Shown here piece by piece: positions 55,322-64,000 of a stretch of DNA of 64,000 bases; the stretch's first letter is position 1; each line of letters begins with the position of its first letter. This DNA is from Type-B symbiont of Plautia stali. Lineage in GTDB: Bacteria; Pseudomonadota; Gammaproteobacteria; Enterobacterales; Enterobacteriaceae. Under the pieces are notes generated by a model that was not told the DNA's origin, did no database searches, and saw only the letters and a list, made by a program, of their open reading frames with translations. The position numbers were made by a program, and so were the translations under genes. The stretch lies in NCBI GenBank assembly GCA_001485295.1, contig BBOA01000009.1:47445-111444 (forward strand). Reading direction: 5' to 3'.

Positions 55322-55636
55322 ATAAAACGCCAAGAAAGTGATTGAGTCTGGTCACGAATGGTTGGTTTTGTTATGATTGGCAGCAAATTTATTCACAGGA
55401 GTTATCTTTTCTCACTAAATTATTTAGCAAAAAAAGTTTCTTCCCGTTTTGATAGGGCGTCCTAAAGCTGAAAGCGGCAGAAAGCGAGAGTCTAGTGCCT
55501 AAGGTTACTGATTGACCTAGAAACACCTGATGACGACAGTGTGATCTTCTGAACAATTGCGCGGAGTAAAAATGACTACGCTCAATCTGTCACCATCGTT
55601 ACTATATTAGCTGCAACTAGTGAGGTTTTTTTTATA
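55322..55636. other. Intergenic region upstream of emrR
   Basis: This 315-bp AT-richer region precedes emrR and must contain its promoter. I could not place an EmrR operator with confidence and see no gene. Confidence 0.4.
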
Positions 55637-56167
55637 ATGGAAAGTTCGTTTACTCCCATTGAACAGATGCTTAACATCCGCGCAAATCGCCATAAAGATT
55701 TTCCGCTGCACGAAATCATTCTGACGCGTCTGTGCATGCACATGCAGGGAAAGCTGCGGGAAAATCGCAACAAGATGTTAAAGGTGCAGGGAATTAACGA
55801 AACCTTATTCATGGCGTTGATCACGCTGGACGCGCAGGAAAACCAGAGCATTCAGCCGTCCGAGCTGAGCGTCGCTCTGGGTTCTTCGCGCACTAACGCA
55901 ACGCGCATCGCAGACGAGTTAGAGGAGCGCGGCTGGATCGAACGTCGAGAGAGCGACAACGATCGTCGATGCCTTCATCTGCATCTGACCGAAAAAGGTA
56001 ATGAGTTCCTGCGTCAGCTGCTGCCGCCTCAGCATCAGAGCCTGCAGTACCTCTGGTCTTCTCTCTCCACAGACGAAAAGTCGCAGCTGGAAGGCATCGC
56101 GCGTAAATTACTCAATCGTCTCGACAAAATGGACGAAGATCAGGTCATCGCTTCCCTCTCTCGCTAA
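55637..56167 (+). CDS. emrR: MarR-family repressor EmrR (MprA)
   Basis: EmrR represses the emrAB multidrug pump and is released by uncouplers and other hydrophobic compounds. The protein has 176 residues, as in E. coli. It is highly conserved: [32 protein letters not shown], the winged helix [20 protein letters not shown] then [20 protein letters not shown] and [18 protein letters not shown]. The ATG at 55637 aligns with E. coli. It is intact although emrA and emrB directly downstream are both pseudogenes, so it may have another target. Confidence 0.95.
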   Translation: MESSFTPIEQMLNIRANRHKDFPLHEIILTRLCMHMQGKLRENRNKMLKVQGINETLFMALITLDAQENQSIQPSELSVALGSSRTNATRIADELEERGWIERRESDNDRRCLHLHLTEKGNEFLRQLLPPQHQSLQYLWSSLSTDEKSQLEGIARKLLNRLDKMDEDQVIASLSR

Positions 56168-56313
56168 TAGTAAGAACTGCGACACAATCACCTGTCGAAA
56201 CCGTTATTTTAATTCCCTTTTACCCGGCCAGCGTTCTGTAGCTGGCTTTTTCGACTCGGGCTACGTAAAAAGGACGATCGCGACCCGATCCTATGAAACA
56301 GTTGGAGATAGAG

Positions 56314-57240
56314 ATGAAAAAAGACGCGTAAAAAAGTACTGATTCTGCGGGCGATGCTTTTTGTGCTGGTGGGTATCGCATGGGACGTTTACTGGTTCCT
56401 AGGGCTGCGTCACTTTCAGGAAACGGACGATGTCTAAGTGGACGGGAATCAGGTGCAAGTGATAGCGCAGGTGTCGGCGTCAATAAAATCTGGTTTGACG
56501 ACACCGATTTCGTCAGAAAAGGCGCGTGCTGGTGTTGCTGGATAAAACCGACGCTGAGGGCGCTTGAAAAAGCGCAGACCGAGCTGGTGCAGGCGGAAGC
56601 GGATCTTAAACGTCGCGAGCTGTTGAGCACCTACTAATCTCATCGGTCGCGAAGAGCTGCAGCTCGACGTGGCGGTGCAGTAGTATAACGCCAATCAGGC
56701 GATGATCCTCAATACCTCGCTGGAAGCGCAGCCTGCGGTGAAACAGGCCGCCGCGGAACTGCGCCACGCATGATGGCTGGGATGGCTGGCGCTGCAGCAC
56801 ACCTACATTCGCAGCCCGATGGATAGCTATGTATCGCGCCGCAGTGTGCAGGTTGGTTCGCAGATCGACACCAGCAGCGCGCTAATGGCCGTGATGCCTA
56901 CCACTAACCTGTGGATCGACGCCAACTTCAAAGAAACGCAACTGGCGGGTGTTCGCATCGGCCAAGACGCCACGGTGGTTGCAGATATCTACAACGACGT
57001 GGTTTATCACGGCAAATTGGGCCTAGATATGGGAACCGGCAGCGCCTTCTCGCTGCTGCCTGCGTAGAATTCTACCGGTAACTGGATCAAAGTGGTGCAA
57101 CGTCTGCCGGTACGTATCGAGCTGAGCTAGGACGATATCGTGAAGCATCCGCTGCGCATTGGCCTCTCGACACTAGTGAAAATCGACACCACAAATACAG
57201 AGGGCAGCGCGCTCGCCACCAGCGTCCGCCAGCAGGCCGC
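56314..57240 (+). pseudogene. emrA: Multidrug efflux membrane-fusion protein EmrA, broken
   Basis: EmrA links the inner-membrane pump EmrB to TolC. Pieces include VGVNKIWFDDTDFVRKG (biotinyl-lipoyl-like domain), NLIGREELQLDVAVQ with TAG, YNANQAMILNTSLEAQPAVK, YVSRRSVQVGSQI, LWIDANFKETQLAGVRIGQD, LDMGTGSAFSLLPA with TAG, and NSTGNWIKVVQRLPVRIELS with TAG. The coiled-coil hairpin is mostly deleted. At least three ambers (at Gln positions) and several frameshifts are visible. It runs straight into emrB sequence. Confidence 0.86.
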
Positions 57241-58410
57241 CTACAGTAGCAATCTTTATGCAGGTAAACTGGGATTCGACCATCGCTAACGTGGCGATCC
57301 CGACCATTGCAGGCAATCTGGGCGTGTCTAACTCGCAGGATACCTAGGTGATCACCTCGTTTGGGGTGGCAAACGCCATTTCTATCCCAATTACCGGCTA
57401 GCTAGCGAAGCGCATCGGCGAGGTGAAACTCTTTACCTAGATGACTATTCTGTTTACCATCGCCTCCTAGGCGTGCGGTATGGCGGAAAGCCTAGAGACG
57501 CTGATTTTCTTCCGTGTTCTGCAAGGCATCGTGGTCGGTCCGCTGATCCCGCTGACGATGATCGTCGCGCAGATCTGCGGCCCCATCCAATCCTTGGCGG
57601 CTAGATCTTCTTTGTCAACGTGCCGTTCGGCGCCGTGGTGGGTAGTGATCCTAGCGCTGCTCGTCGTGGGCATCGGCTGTCTGCAGGTGATGCTGGATCG
57701 CGGCAAGGAGCTGGACTGGTTTAACTCCACTGAGATTGTGGTGCTGACGGTGGTCTCCGTGGTGTCGCTGGCGGTGCCGCTCTATAGCTCTACTTCGGCT
57801 CGATAGTGCTACTGCAGCTGCTGCAGAAGGTCCTATGGCTACACCGCGACCTAGGCCGGGCCTTGGGAGGCAGCACCGTTCTAGATATGCGCCCGCTGGT
57901 GACCTTCAGCCTTAATGTACGCCGTCTGTTTTTACTGGCGCGCCTACACCTTACACCTTCAAACCCTCAATGGCCTTCGGCGCGTTGGCTTGGCCGCAGT
58001 TTATCTAGGGATTCGCGGTCGCCTGCTTCTTCATGCAGCTTACCACCATTATCCTTTCCGGGCTGACGCCGGAGCGGCTGGCGGCGACGTCGAGCCTGTC
58101 GAATTTCATGCGAACCCTAGCGGGATCGATTGGCCTCTCGATTACCACCACGCTGTGGACCAACTAGGAATCGATGCATTACAGTACCTTCAGCGAGTTA
58201 TAACCCCAACGCACAGTAGATTGTATCAACAACTGGAGGGCATGGGCATGCACCAACAGTAGGCGTCGGCCTATATCGCGCAGTAGATTACCAACCAAGG
58301 GTTGATCATCTCCGCCAATGAGATCTTCTGGGCGTCGGCTGGGGTGTTTTTGACTGGGGTGTTTTTGATTTTGCTGGTGCTGATCTGGTTCGTAAACCCA
58401 CCGTTTGCGG
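57241..58410 (+). pseudogene. emrB: Multidrug efflux MFS pump EmrB, broken
   Basis: Fragments follow EmrB (about 510 residues) from DSTIANVAIPTIAGNLG to GLIISANEIFWASAGVFL. Near the start four Trp positions of E. coli EmrB are all TAG: QDT*VITSF, ITG*LAKR, LFT*MTI and IAS*ACG. Downstream, IFFRVLQGIVVGPLIPL and GCLQVMLDRGKELDWF are readable. QQ*ASAYIAQ*ITNQG has two more TAG at Gln positions, and several frameshifts occur. Near the end GGGGTGTTTTTGA is duplicated in tandem. It is not functional. Confidence 0.86.
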
Positions 58411-58432
58411 CGCGCACTAATTGCCAGAAACA

Positions 58433-58462
58433 AAAAAAGGGCCTTTCGGTCCGTTTTTTTAC
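58433..58462. terminator. Terminator between emrB and yfiF remnants
   Basis: An A-run, GGGCC, a short loop, GGTCC and a T-run form a weak to moderate hairpin between the two convergent remnants. Confidence 0.55.
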
Positions 58463-59423
58463 GCGTTCCGTCGCCACCATTCGGCGAGCAGAATGCCGGG
58501 CGCTACCGAGATGTTAAGGCTCTCGACGTTGCCGGTGCCGCCGATAGAGAGGCTGATATCGCCCTGCTGGAAGGCTCTGTCAGACAGCCCTTCGCGCCCC
58601 TGACCCAGCACCAGCACCATCTTTGCCGGCAGCTCGGCTTGCGCCAGCGGCGTGCCCTGATGGCTCGAGGTGATGATGATGGTATAACCAGTTTTGCGGA
58701 ACGCTTCCAGACCGGCAGCAAAGCTTTCGCTACTGATCGCCTGAACATGTTCGGCGCCGCCTTCCGCGGTGCTCACCGAAGTGCGCGCAGGTGCGCATGA
58801 TGCCACCTAGGTTGTATGGGTTGCTGACATCTTCCAGCGCTAGCACGCAGTCTTCCTCACCAGACTGGCTCAGCCACTCGCTGACCGCCATGCTCAGGCG
58901 TTTTTTGATGATAAAGCAGACGCCGCCGTGATGTTCGGTGCCGGACGCCTTCGTCAGTTCGGCACCGTCCACGACATGATAGGCTTTGCGGTTCGCCGCT
59001 AGCCAGCGCAGTACCTCACGGAAACGCGCCGTCACGCTCTGTACGAACCAAGCGCGCACAATCGCTTCCGGGCGACTCTGAAAGAGCGCCTGACAGGCGT
59101 TTTCGCCATAGACGCGTGTCTCTTCCCGACGCTGGCGACGGATCACTTCTGGATCGATAGCAACTTTGCCGCCCTGCTCCGGCTGAGCGTCGTCAGCGCG
59201 CGCGCTCGCTCGGCGGACGCGAAACGGTGAGCCACTATGAAGCTGCGAGGCTTGCGGCTGGCGCCCTCTTCGGTACGGCGACGAAAGGAACCTTCCTGAC
59301 GGGCTGGGTGGCCACCCCCTTTACCGCGGTACGCGGGTTCGGCGCGCGTGAGCTGTTCTCGCCCTCATCTCACACGCACATCACTTTTATCTTACCACTT
59401 TTGCCTTTAAATTCGTCGCTCAT
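58459..59423 (-). pseudogene. yfiF: TrmH-family RNA methyltransferase YfiF, broken
   Basis: YfiF is a SPOUT methyltransferase of unknown substrate. MSDEFKGKSGKIKVM starts at 59423, with a TGA and shifts in the basic N-terminal linker. [40 protein letters not shown] and [20 protein letters not shown] are readable. A deletion and frameshift near 58790 remove the following motif. [27 protein letters not shown] and the knot motif GTGNVESLNISVAPGILLAE remain in another frame. It probably lost function recently. Confidence 0.87.
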
Positions 59424-59574
59424 CTGTTCCTCCTGCATTGAGAACGCCGAAGATTACCTGATGTATTAGCGCTTAGCTATCAACTATTGAACAATACAGT
59501 TTGAAGGCTGTTTGCAACCCTCTCATAATGGACACTATTTACGAGAGTGACACCTGCAACCCCCCGAGGTATCT

Positions 59575-59987
59575 ATGAATACGGTATGTGCTTCCTGTCA
59601 GGCGACCAACCGCAAGAGCGCGTTGCCCACGGAGCAAAATGCGGCCATTGCGGCAGAGAGCTGTTTAATGGCGAAGTGGCTAACGCTACCGCCGACACCT
59701 CTGATAAATATCTGCAGGACAACTTGCCGGTCGTGATCGATTTCTGGGCGCCGTGTTGCGGTCCCTGCGTTAACTTCGCGCCCGTGTTTAAAGAAGTGGC
59801 GCATGAGCGCAGCGGCCAAGTGCGTTTCATTAAGGTTAACACCAAAGCGGAAACCTAGCTGAGCAGCCTTTTCCACATCCGCAGCATCCCGACCATTATG
59901 ATCTTTAAAAAAGGCGCGCTGGTGAACATGCTTAACGGCGCGATGCCGAAAACGCCCTTTAACGAATGGCTTTACGAATCGCTGTAG
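59575..59987 (+). pseudogene. trxC: Thioredoxin 2 (TrxC), broken
   Basis: TrxC is a zinc-containing thioredoxin induced by oxidative stress. [15 protein letters not shown] keeps the first zinc cysteines, then the frame shifts near 59625. The second zinc pair ([15 protein letters not shown]) and the thioredoxin fold [20 protein letters not shown] are readable. The active site is changed from WCGPC to CCGPC. TAG replaces a codon in [20 protein letters not shown]. The end FNEWLYESL is intact. A hairpin repeat begins 33 bp after the stop. Confidence 0.88.
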
Positions 59988-60019
59988 CGCCGGCGATTAC
60001 GCACGGCATCGACAAGCGG

Positions 60020-60092
60020 GAGAGATGGACCGAAGAGCAAAACGTCCCGCGACAAGGATGTCGCGAGGCGAGCTGGCAGGGATGTCTTCTCT
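60020..60092 (+). repeat. Dispersed 3'-flanking repeat, copy 3 (two GGA-loop hairpins)
   Basis: Hairpin 1 is a perfect CGCGAC (60048-60053), loop AAGGAT, GTCGCG (60060-60065). The central ACAAGGATGT equals the CsrA SELEX core ACARGGAUGU. Hairpin 2 is GGCA (60075-60078), loop GGGA, TGTC (one G-U pair). The stem bases differ from copy 2 in a compensatory way. The element lies between trxC and the tapT remnant. Confidence 0.7.
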
Positions 60093-60109
60093 CCCGCATC
60101 AGCACACTC

Positions 60110-60450
60110 AGGCATGCTGCGCTGGACTTTTTTTGCCTAGTGGTGTTCGATACTGAACCGATGAAGCCGAACAATACTGGACGGCTGATCGCCGATTTTC
60201 TGCCGCAAACCGACGCGTTCGGCTAATCGCACACCGAGCCGGATCCCGCTTTGCTCAGCGCGGTGGCGCATCCTGACTATCAGCCGATGGTGATGTTTCC
60301 CACCTCTTACGCCGTCCCGGCCGCGAGGTGCTGACCGCGCTGCTGGAGCAGCTAGGCGATACCGACGCCGCGCTGACGCGGCAGCGCCATTTCGGCCATT
60401 GGCCTGCGTAGGCAAAAACCAGCCGACCTTCGCAGCTTGCGAGCGCCGAA
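60110..60450 (+). pseudogene. tapT: tRNA-uridine aminocarboxypropyltransferase TapT (YfiP), broken
   Basis: TapT makes acp3U47 in tRNAs. Remnants of the DTW domain are LVVFDTEPMKPNNTGRLIAD then FLPQTDAFG with TAG, HPDYQPMVMFPTSYA, and the C-terminal ALLEQLGDTDAALTRQRHFG. The N-terminal zinc region is only vaguely recognisable (about 60060-60130), and the DTW signature itself is deleted. It lies between trxC and patZ in the E. coli order. Confidence 0.75.
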
Positions 60451-60507
60451 CCAGCAAAGCGGTTAAAAAGCGATTACAATCACGCCAGTCGACTTGGGGA
60501 GAGTGGG

Positions 60508-62290
60508 ATGAGCCAACGCGGACTGGAAGCGCTGTTACGACCTAAATCCATTGCGGTAATCGGCGCCTCGGACAGACCGGGACGCGCAGGACACTTTATG
60601 ATGCGTAACCTGCTGGCAGGCTGCTTTAGCGGCCCAGTGTTGCCGGTAACGCCCAAATATAAAGCGGTCAGCGGCGTGCTCGCCTGGGCCAATATCGCCA
60701 GCCTGCCGTTCGCGCCCGATCTGGCGGTGATCTGCACCCATGCGAAACGCAATCTGAAACTGCTGTAGCAGCTAGGCGAAAAAGGGTGCAAAGCCTGTAT
60801 TATTCTCTCCGCGCCTGCCAGCCAGATGGAGGAACTCAAAACCTGCGCTACGCACGCCTGCTCGGCCCCAACAGCCTCGGGCTGCTCGCGCTCTGGCAAG
60901 GACTCAACGCCAGCTTCTCCCCAGTGCCGATCGAAAAAGGCCGTATCGCTTTTATCTCCCAGTCGGCGGCGGTGCCCAACACCTCTCGACTGTGCACAGT
61001 ACCGCAGTCTGGGTTTCTCTTGGTTCATCGCTCTGGGCGACAGTCTGGATACCGACGTTGACGATCTGCTCGATTTTCTGGCGCGCGACGGCAAGACCAG
61101 CGCCATTTTGCTCTACCTTGAACACCTAGCGACGCGCGGCGTTTCGTTTCAGCCTCGCGCAGCACGTCGCGTAATAAACCTATTATGGTGATTAAAAGCG
61201 GCCGCAGTAATTAGACGCAGGCGCTGCTCGGCACCCACAGCGGACTGGACGCCGCTTGGGATGCTGCGATCCGGCGCGCGGGTCTGCTGCGCGTGCAGGA
61301 TACCCATGAGCTGTTTACCGCCGTTGAGTCCCTCAGCCATATGCGTCCGCTGCGCGGCAACAGGCTGATGATTATCAGCAACGGTGCCGCGCCTGCCGCG
61401 CCTGCCGCGCTGGCGCTCGACGAACTCTACGCGCGCAACGGCAAGCTCGCCTCGCTGAGCGAGGAGACGCTGTCGGCGCTTGCTGCACAGCTGCCGGAAG
61501 AGATCGGATGCGGTAATCCGCTCGATCTGAAAGATGACGCCACGCCGCAGCACCCCGGCGCTGCCCGCTAACCTAACGCAGGACAGCGCACTGGCGCATC
61601 AGCCAGCTGCTGGTGTAGGTGTCTAACCTAATGGTGGATTGCCCTAAGATCCAGCGGCTCGATATTCATCTGCTGCTGGCGGCGGGCAGCGAGTTTACCC
61701 TGCTTGACGTCACGTTCGAACTGGCGCCCTTCAGCGGCGACAACACCGCGCGGCTGGCGATACGTCCCTATCCGCAGCAGCTGGAAGAGACGTTCACGCT
61801 GAAAGACAGGCAGCGCTGTTTGTTCCGTCCTATCCTGCCGGAAGACGAACCGCTGCTGCGCGCCTTTATCGCTCAGGTCACTAAAGAGGATCTTTACTAT
61901 CGCTACTTCAGTGAGTTCACTCATGAGGATCTCGCTAACATAACGCAGATCGATTATGACCGCGAAATGGCGTTCGTCGCGGTGCGTCAGCAGCAGACAA
62001 ACAGCGAAATTATCGGCGTCACGCACGCTATTTCTGACGCCGACAATATTGACGCGGAGTTTTCCGTGCTGGTGCGATCCGATTTAAAAGGGCTGGGCAT
62101 AGGACGACGACTGCTGGAGAAGATGATCCGCTATACGCGTGAGCACGGCCTACAGCAGCTTAACGGTATAACTATGCCGCATAACCGCGGCATGATTACC
62201 CTAGCGCGCAAGCTGGGTTTCAACGTCGATGTTCAGCTGGATGAGGGTATCGTCAGCCTGAATTTACCCTTACACAGGGACATCAGCTAA
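60508..62290 (+). pseudogene. patZ: Protein lysine acetyltransferase PatZ, large internal deletion
   Basis: PatZ (YfiQ/Pka, about 886 residues) acetylates lysines, for instance in acetyl-CoA synthetase. The start MSQRGLEALLRPKSIAVIGA is readable. TAG follows LKLL, and frameshifts lie near 60830, 60985 and 61170, with LRGNRLMIISNGAAPAAPAA. After CGNPLDLKDDATPQHP about 300 codons are deleted, including the ATP-grasp part. A TAG precedes an open frame from GTG 61619 to 62290 with the complete GNAT domain: CLFRPILPEDEPLLRAFIAQ, DLYYRYFSEFTHEDLANITQ and the acetyl-CoA loop RSDLKGLGIGRRLLEKM. The GNAT part could in principle be made alone. Confidence 0.88.
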
Positions 62291-62407
62291 CCTTGTAGAG
62301 AAAGGTAAAAAATGGCCGACAGTAGCAGGTTGATGTTATTATTTACCGTTATAACCCTGATTTGATGGCAAAAAGCCATGCAATAAACCGAGAAGAAGCG
62401 CACTACG

Positions 62408-63763
62408 ATGCTGACTAAATTCAAACGCAATAAGCATCAACAACACCTCACACAGTTGCCGAAACTGTCACAGTCCGCTGCGGATGTGGCAACCCTTTAC
62501 TCGCCTGCCGATTTTCGTCGCACGTTTCTGGAAAAAATCGCAGCGGCGCAGCACCGTATCTGCATCGTCGCCCTTTATATGGAAAACGACGCTGCCGGAC
62601 GCGCGGTGATGGATGCGCTCTACGCGGCGAAACGTGCCCGCCCCGAACTGGATATCAGCATTCTGGTCGACTGGCATCGTGCTCAGCGCGGGCGTATCGG
62701 CGCGGCGCGCGGCGTCACCAACGCCGACTGGTATTGCGAGATGGCGACGCAGCATGCCGATATCGCTATTCCGGTTTACGGCATTCCGGTGAATACCCGT
62801 GAAGCGCTTGGCGTATTGCATCTGAAAGGTTTTATTATTGACGATACACTGCTTTACAGTGGTGCCAATATTAACGACGTCTATCTGCATCAGCACGATA
62901 AATATCGCTATGACCGCTACCAGCTCATCCGCAATTCTCAGCTAGCCAACGCCATGTTTAAGTGGATTAGCGTCAATCTCAAGCAGTCGGAAGCAGTCAA
63001 TCGTCTCAATCGGGAGGAGCGTCCTTCCAGCCCTAAAATTAAAAATGAAACGCGTCAGTTCCGTCAGCATCTGCGCGGCTTCAATTATCATTTCACTGGC
63101 GACGGGCATAACGAAGAGCTGACGGTTACGCCGCTGGTCGGCCTAGGCAAGCGCAGCCTGCTTAATAAAACTATTTTCCACCTGATGCTCTGCACCGAGC
63201 AGAAGCTGACGATCTGCACGCCTTACTTCAATCTGCCAGCGATTCTGGTGCGCAACATTATTCATCTGCTGCGCGAGGGTAAAGAAGTCGAGATCATCGT
63301 CGGCGACAAGACTGCTAACGACTTCTATATTCCGCCTGAGCAGCCGTTTAAAATCATCGGCGCGCTGCCCTATCTCTATGAAATTAACCTGCGCCGCTTT
63401 CTCAGCCGACTGCAATATTACGTGGATAACAGCCAGCTGGCGGTGCGTCTGTGGAAGGATGGCGAAAACAGTTATCACCTGAAAGGCATCTGGGTCGATG
63501 AGGAGTGGATGCTGATTACCGGCAACAACCTTAATCCGCGCGCTTGGCGGCTCGATCTGGAAAATGCGGTGCTGATCCACGATCCGCTGCAGCAGCTCGC
63601 CGCGCAGCGTGAAAAAGAGCTGGCGCTGATCCGCAGCTACACCCATGTAGTAAAACATTTTCGTGAACTGGAAAGCATCTCCGACTATCCGGCGAAGGTG
63701 CGCAAGCTGATCCGTCGCCTTCGCCGTATTAGTATCGACCGCTTGATTAGCCGCATTCTCTGA
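62408..63763 (+). CDS. pssA: Phosphatidylserine synthase
   Basis: PssA joins CDP-diacylglycerol and serine to make phosphatidylserine, precursor of phosphatidylethanolamine, the main membrane lipid. The protein has 451 residues, as in E. coli, and belongs to the phospholipase D superfamily with two HKD-type motifs: LHLKGFIIDDTLLYSGANIN and YHLKGIWVDEEWMLITGNNL. The basic C-terminus (VRKLIRRLRRISIDRLISR) likely binds ribosomes or membrane. The ATG at 62408 aligns with E. coli. It is intact, flanked on both sides by pseudogenes. Confidence 0.97.
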   Translation: MLTKFKRNKHQQHLTQLPKLSQSAADVATLYSPADFRRTFLEKIAAAQHRICIVALYMENDAAGRAVMDALYAAKRARPELDISILVDWHRAQRGRIGAARGVTNADWYCEMATQHADIAIPVYGIPVNTREALGVLHLKGFIIDDTLLYSGANINDVYLHQHDKYRYDRYQLIRNSQLANAMFKWISVNLKQSEAVNRLNREERPSSPKIKNETRQFRQHLRGFNYHFTGDGHNEELTVTPLVGLGKRSLLNKTIFHLMLCTEQKLTICTPYFNLPAILVRNIIHLLREGKEVEIIVGDKTANDFYIPPEQPFKIIGALPYLYEINLRRFLSRLQYYVDNSQLAVRLWKDGENSYHLKGIWVDEEWMLITGNNLNPRAWRLDLENAVLIHDPLQQLAAQREKELALIRSYTHVVKHFRELESISDYPAKVRKLIRRLRRISIDRLISRIL

Positions 63764-63769
63764 GATCAA

Positions 63770-63795
63770 TTGCCTGCGGCCAACGCCGCAGGCAA
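63770..63795. terminator. Terminator after pssA
   Basis: TTGCCTGCGGC, loop CAAC, GCCGCAGGCAA form a perfect 11-bp stem, 7 bp after the pssA stop. The T-run is poor, but the stem is very stable. Confidence 0.7.
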
Positions 63796-63809
63796 CGAGC
63801 TTGATGCCC

Positions 63810-64000
63810 TTATACCAGAAACGCCAGCGCGCCCATCGCCGACACATACCAGAAGAAAGTCGTCTCTACGACCTATTGCTTTAGCAGCAGCGCTACATAT
63901 TCCGCCGAGTCGACAAATATAGAGTTAGCTACCGCATAGGAAAGACTGACGCCTAGCGCGCGCACCTCTGGCAGAAATATCTCTGCTTTCAGGATCCCTT
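63810..64000 (-). pseudogene. kgtP: Alpha-ketoglutarate permease KgtP, partial and broken (runs off window)
   Basis: The minus strand reads [20 protein letters not shown] then [20 protein letters not shown] and Q, a TAG, VVETTFFWYVSAMGALAFLV and a TAA, matching the last membrane segments of the MFS dicarboxylate permease KgtP, which lies next to pssA in E. coli. The amber about 20 codons before the end and a changed C-terminus suggest decay. The rest of the gene lies outside the window. Confidence 0.75.

Overview
ORGANISM. Gene order and protein sequence place the window in Enterobacterales, close to Erwinia/Pantoea (Erwiniaceae). From left to right it follows the backbone that in E. coli runs sseB-pepB-isc-suhB-glyA-hmp-glnB-purL-acpS-era-lepA-rpoE-nadB-srmB-ung-grpE-recN-smpB-ssrA and on to nrdHIEF-proVWX-emrRAB-trxC-patZ-pssA-kgtP. 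Roughly half of the genes are recognisable but broken by small frameshifts, amber codons and internal deletions, while decayed DNA is still present between intact housekeeping genes. No transposase, integrase or CRISPR array was seen. This looks like a genome in an early to middle stage of erosion, as in a recently host-restricted (probably insect-associated) symbiont. The lifestyle is an inference; the decay is visible directly.

LAYOUT. 1-6.8 kb: sseB (cut by the window edge), pepB, an isc operon shrunk to iscR-iscS, trmJ, suhB and an intact membrane protein. 7-9.5 kb: decay zone (NicO transporter, DUF1007 protein, csiE, hcaT). 9.6-20.6 kb: glyA, broken hmp, glnB, a dead glrK-qseG-glrR two-component locus beside a well preserved glmY small RNA with a sigma-54 promoter, and purL. 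20.8-33.8 kb: broken mltF, pgpC and yfhH around tadA; the intact lepA-lepB-rnc-era-recO-pdxJ-acpS cluster; then rpoE and rseC intact with rseA and rseB broken. 34-45.1 kb: nadB, srmB, ung, grpE, nadK, recN, bamE, rnfH, ratA, smpB and tmRNA intact; trmN6 and grcA broken. 45.2-64 kb: the most eroded part, with remnants of a CdiA/FhaB-type exoprotein, a P-type ATPase, a peptide/nickel ABC transporter, mmuPM, ygaM, nrdHIEF, proVWX, ygaY, emrAB, yfiF, trxC, tapT, patZ and kgtP. Only ygaC, emrR and pssA are intact there.

HOW THE GENES FIT TOGETHER. Kept functions are translation and RNA maintenance (lepA, era, rnc, rpoE, srmB, smpB/ssrA, trmJ, tadA), DNA repair (recO, recN, ung), cofactors (pdxJ, nadB, nadK), one-carbon and purine metabolism (glyA, purL), lipids (acpS, pssA) and export (lepB, bamE). 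Lost functions are stress, redox and environmental ones: NO detoxification, the NrdHIEF reductase, thioredoxin 2, the glycyl-radical spare part, osmoprotectant uptake, multidrug efflux, GlrKR signalling, acetyl-CoA synthetase control and contact-dependent exoproteins. Several regulators or operators outlive their targets: IscR with its operator, the NsrR-type box, EmrR, and the glmY sigma-54 promoter.

MOST INTERESTING SIGNALS. (1) iscUA-hscBA-fdx-iscX are missing, while IscR has a shortened cluster-ligand loop and IscS lacks its C-terminal tail. (2) A dispersed 3'-flanking repeat folds into two hairpins whose loops carry GGA, resembling CsrA/RsmA sites. (3) CCWGG is strongly depleted, with an excess of its C-to-T products; in the pseudogenes this coincides with nonsense codons that are almost all TAG. 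(4) The sigma-E circuit is rewired: RseA is reduced to its cytoplasmic anti-sigma domain.
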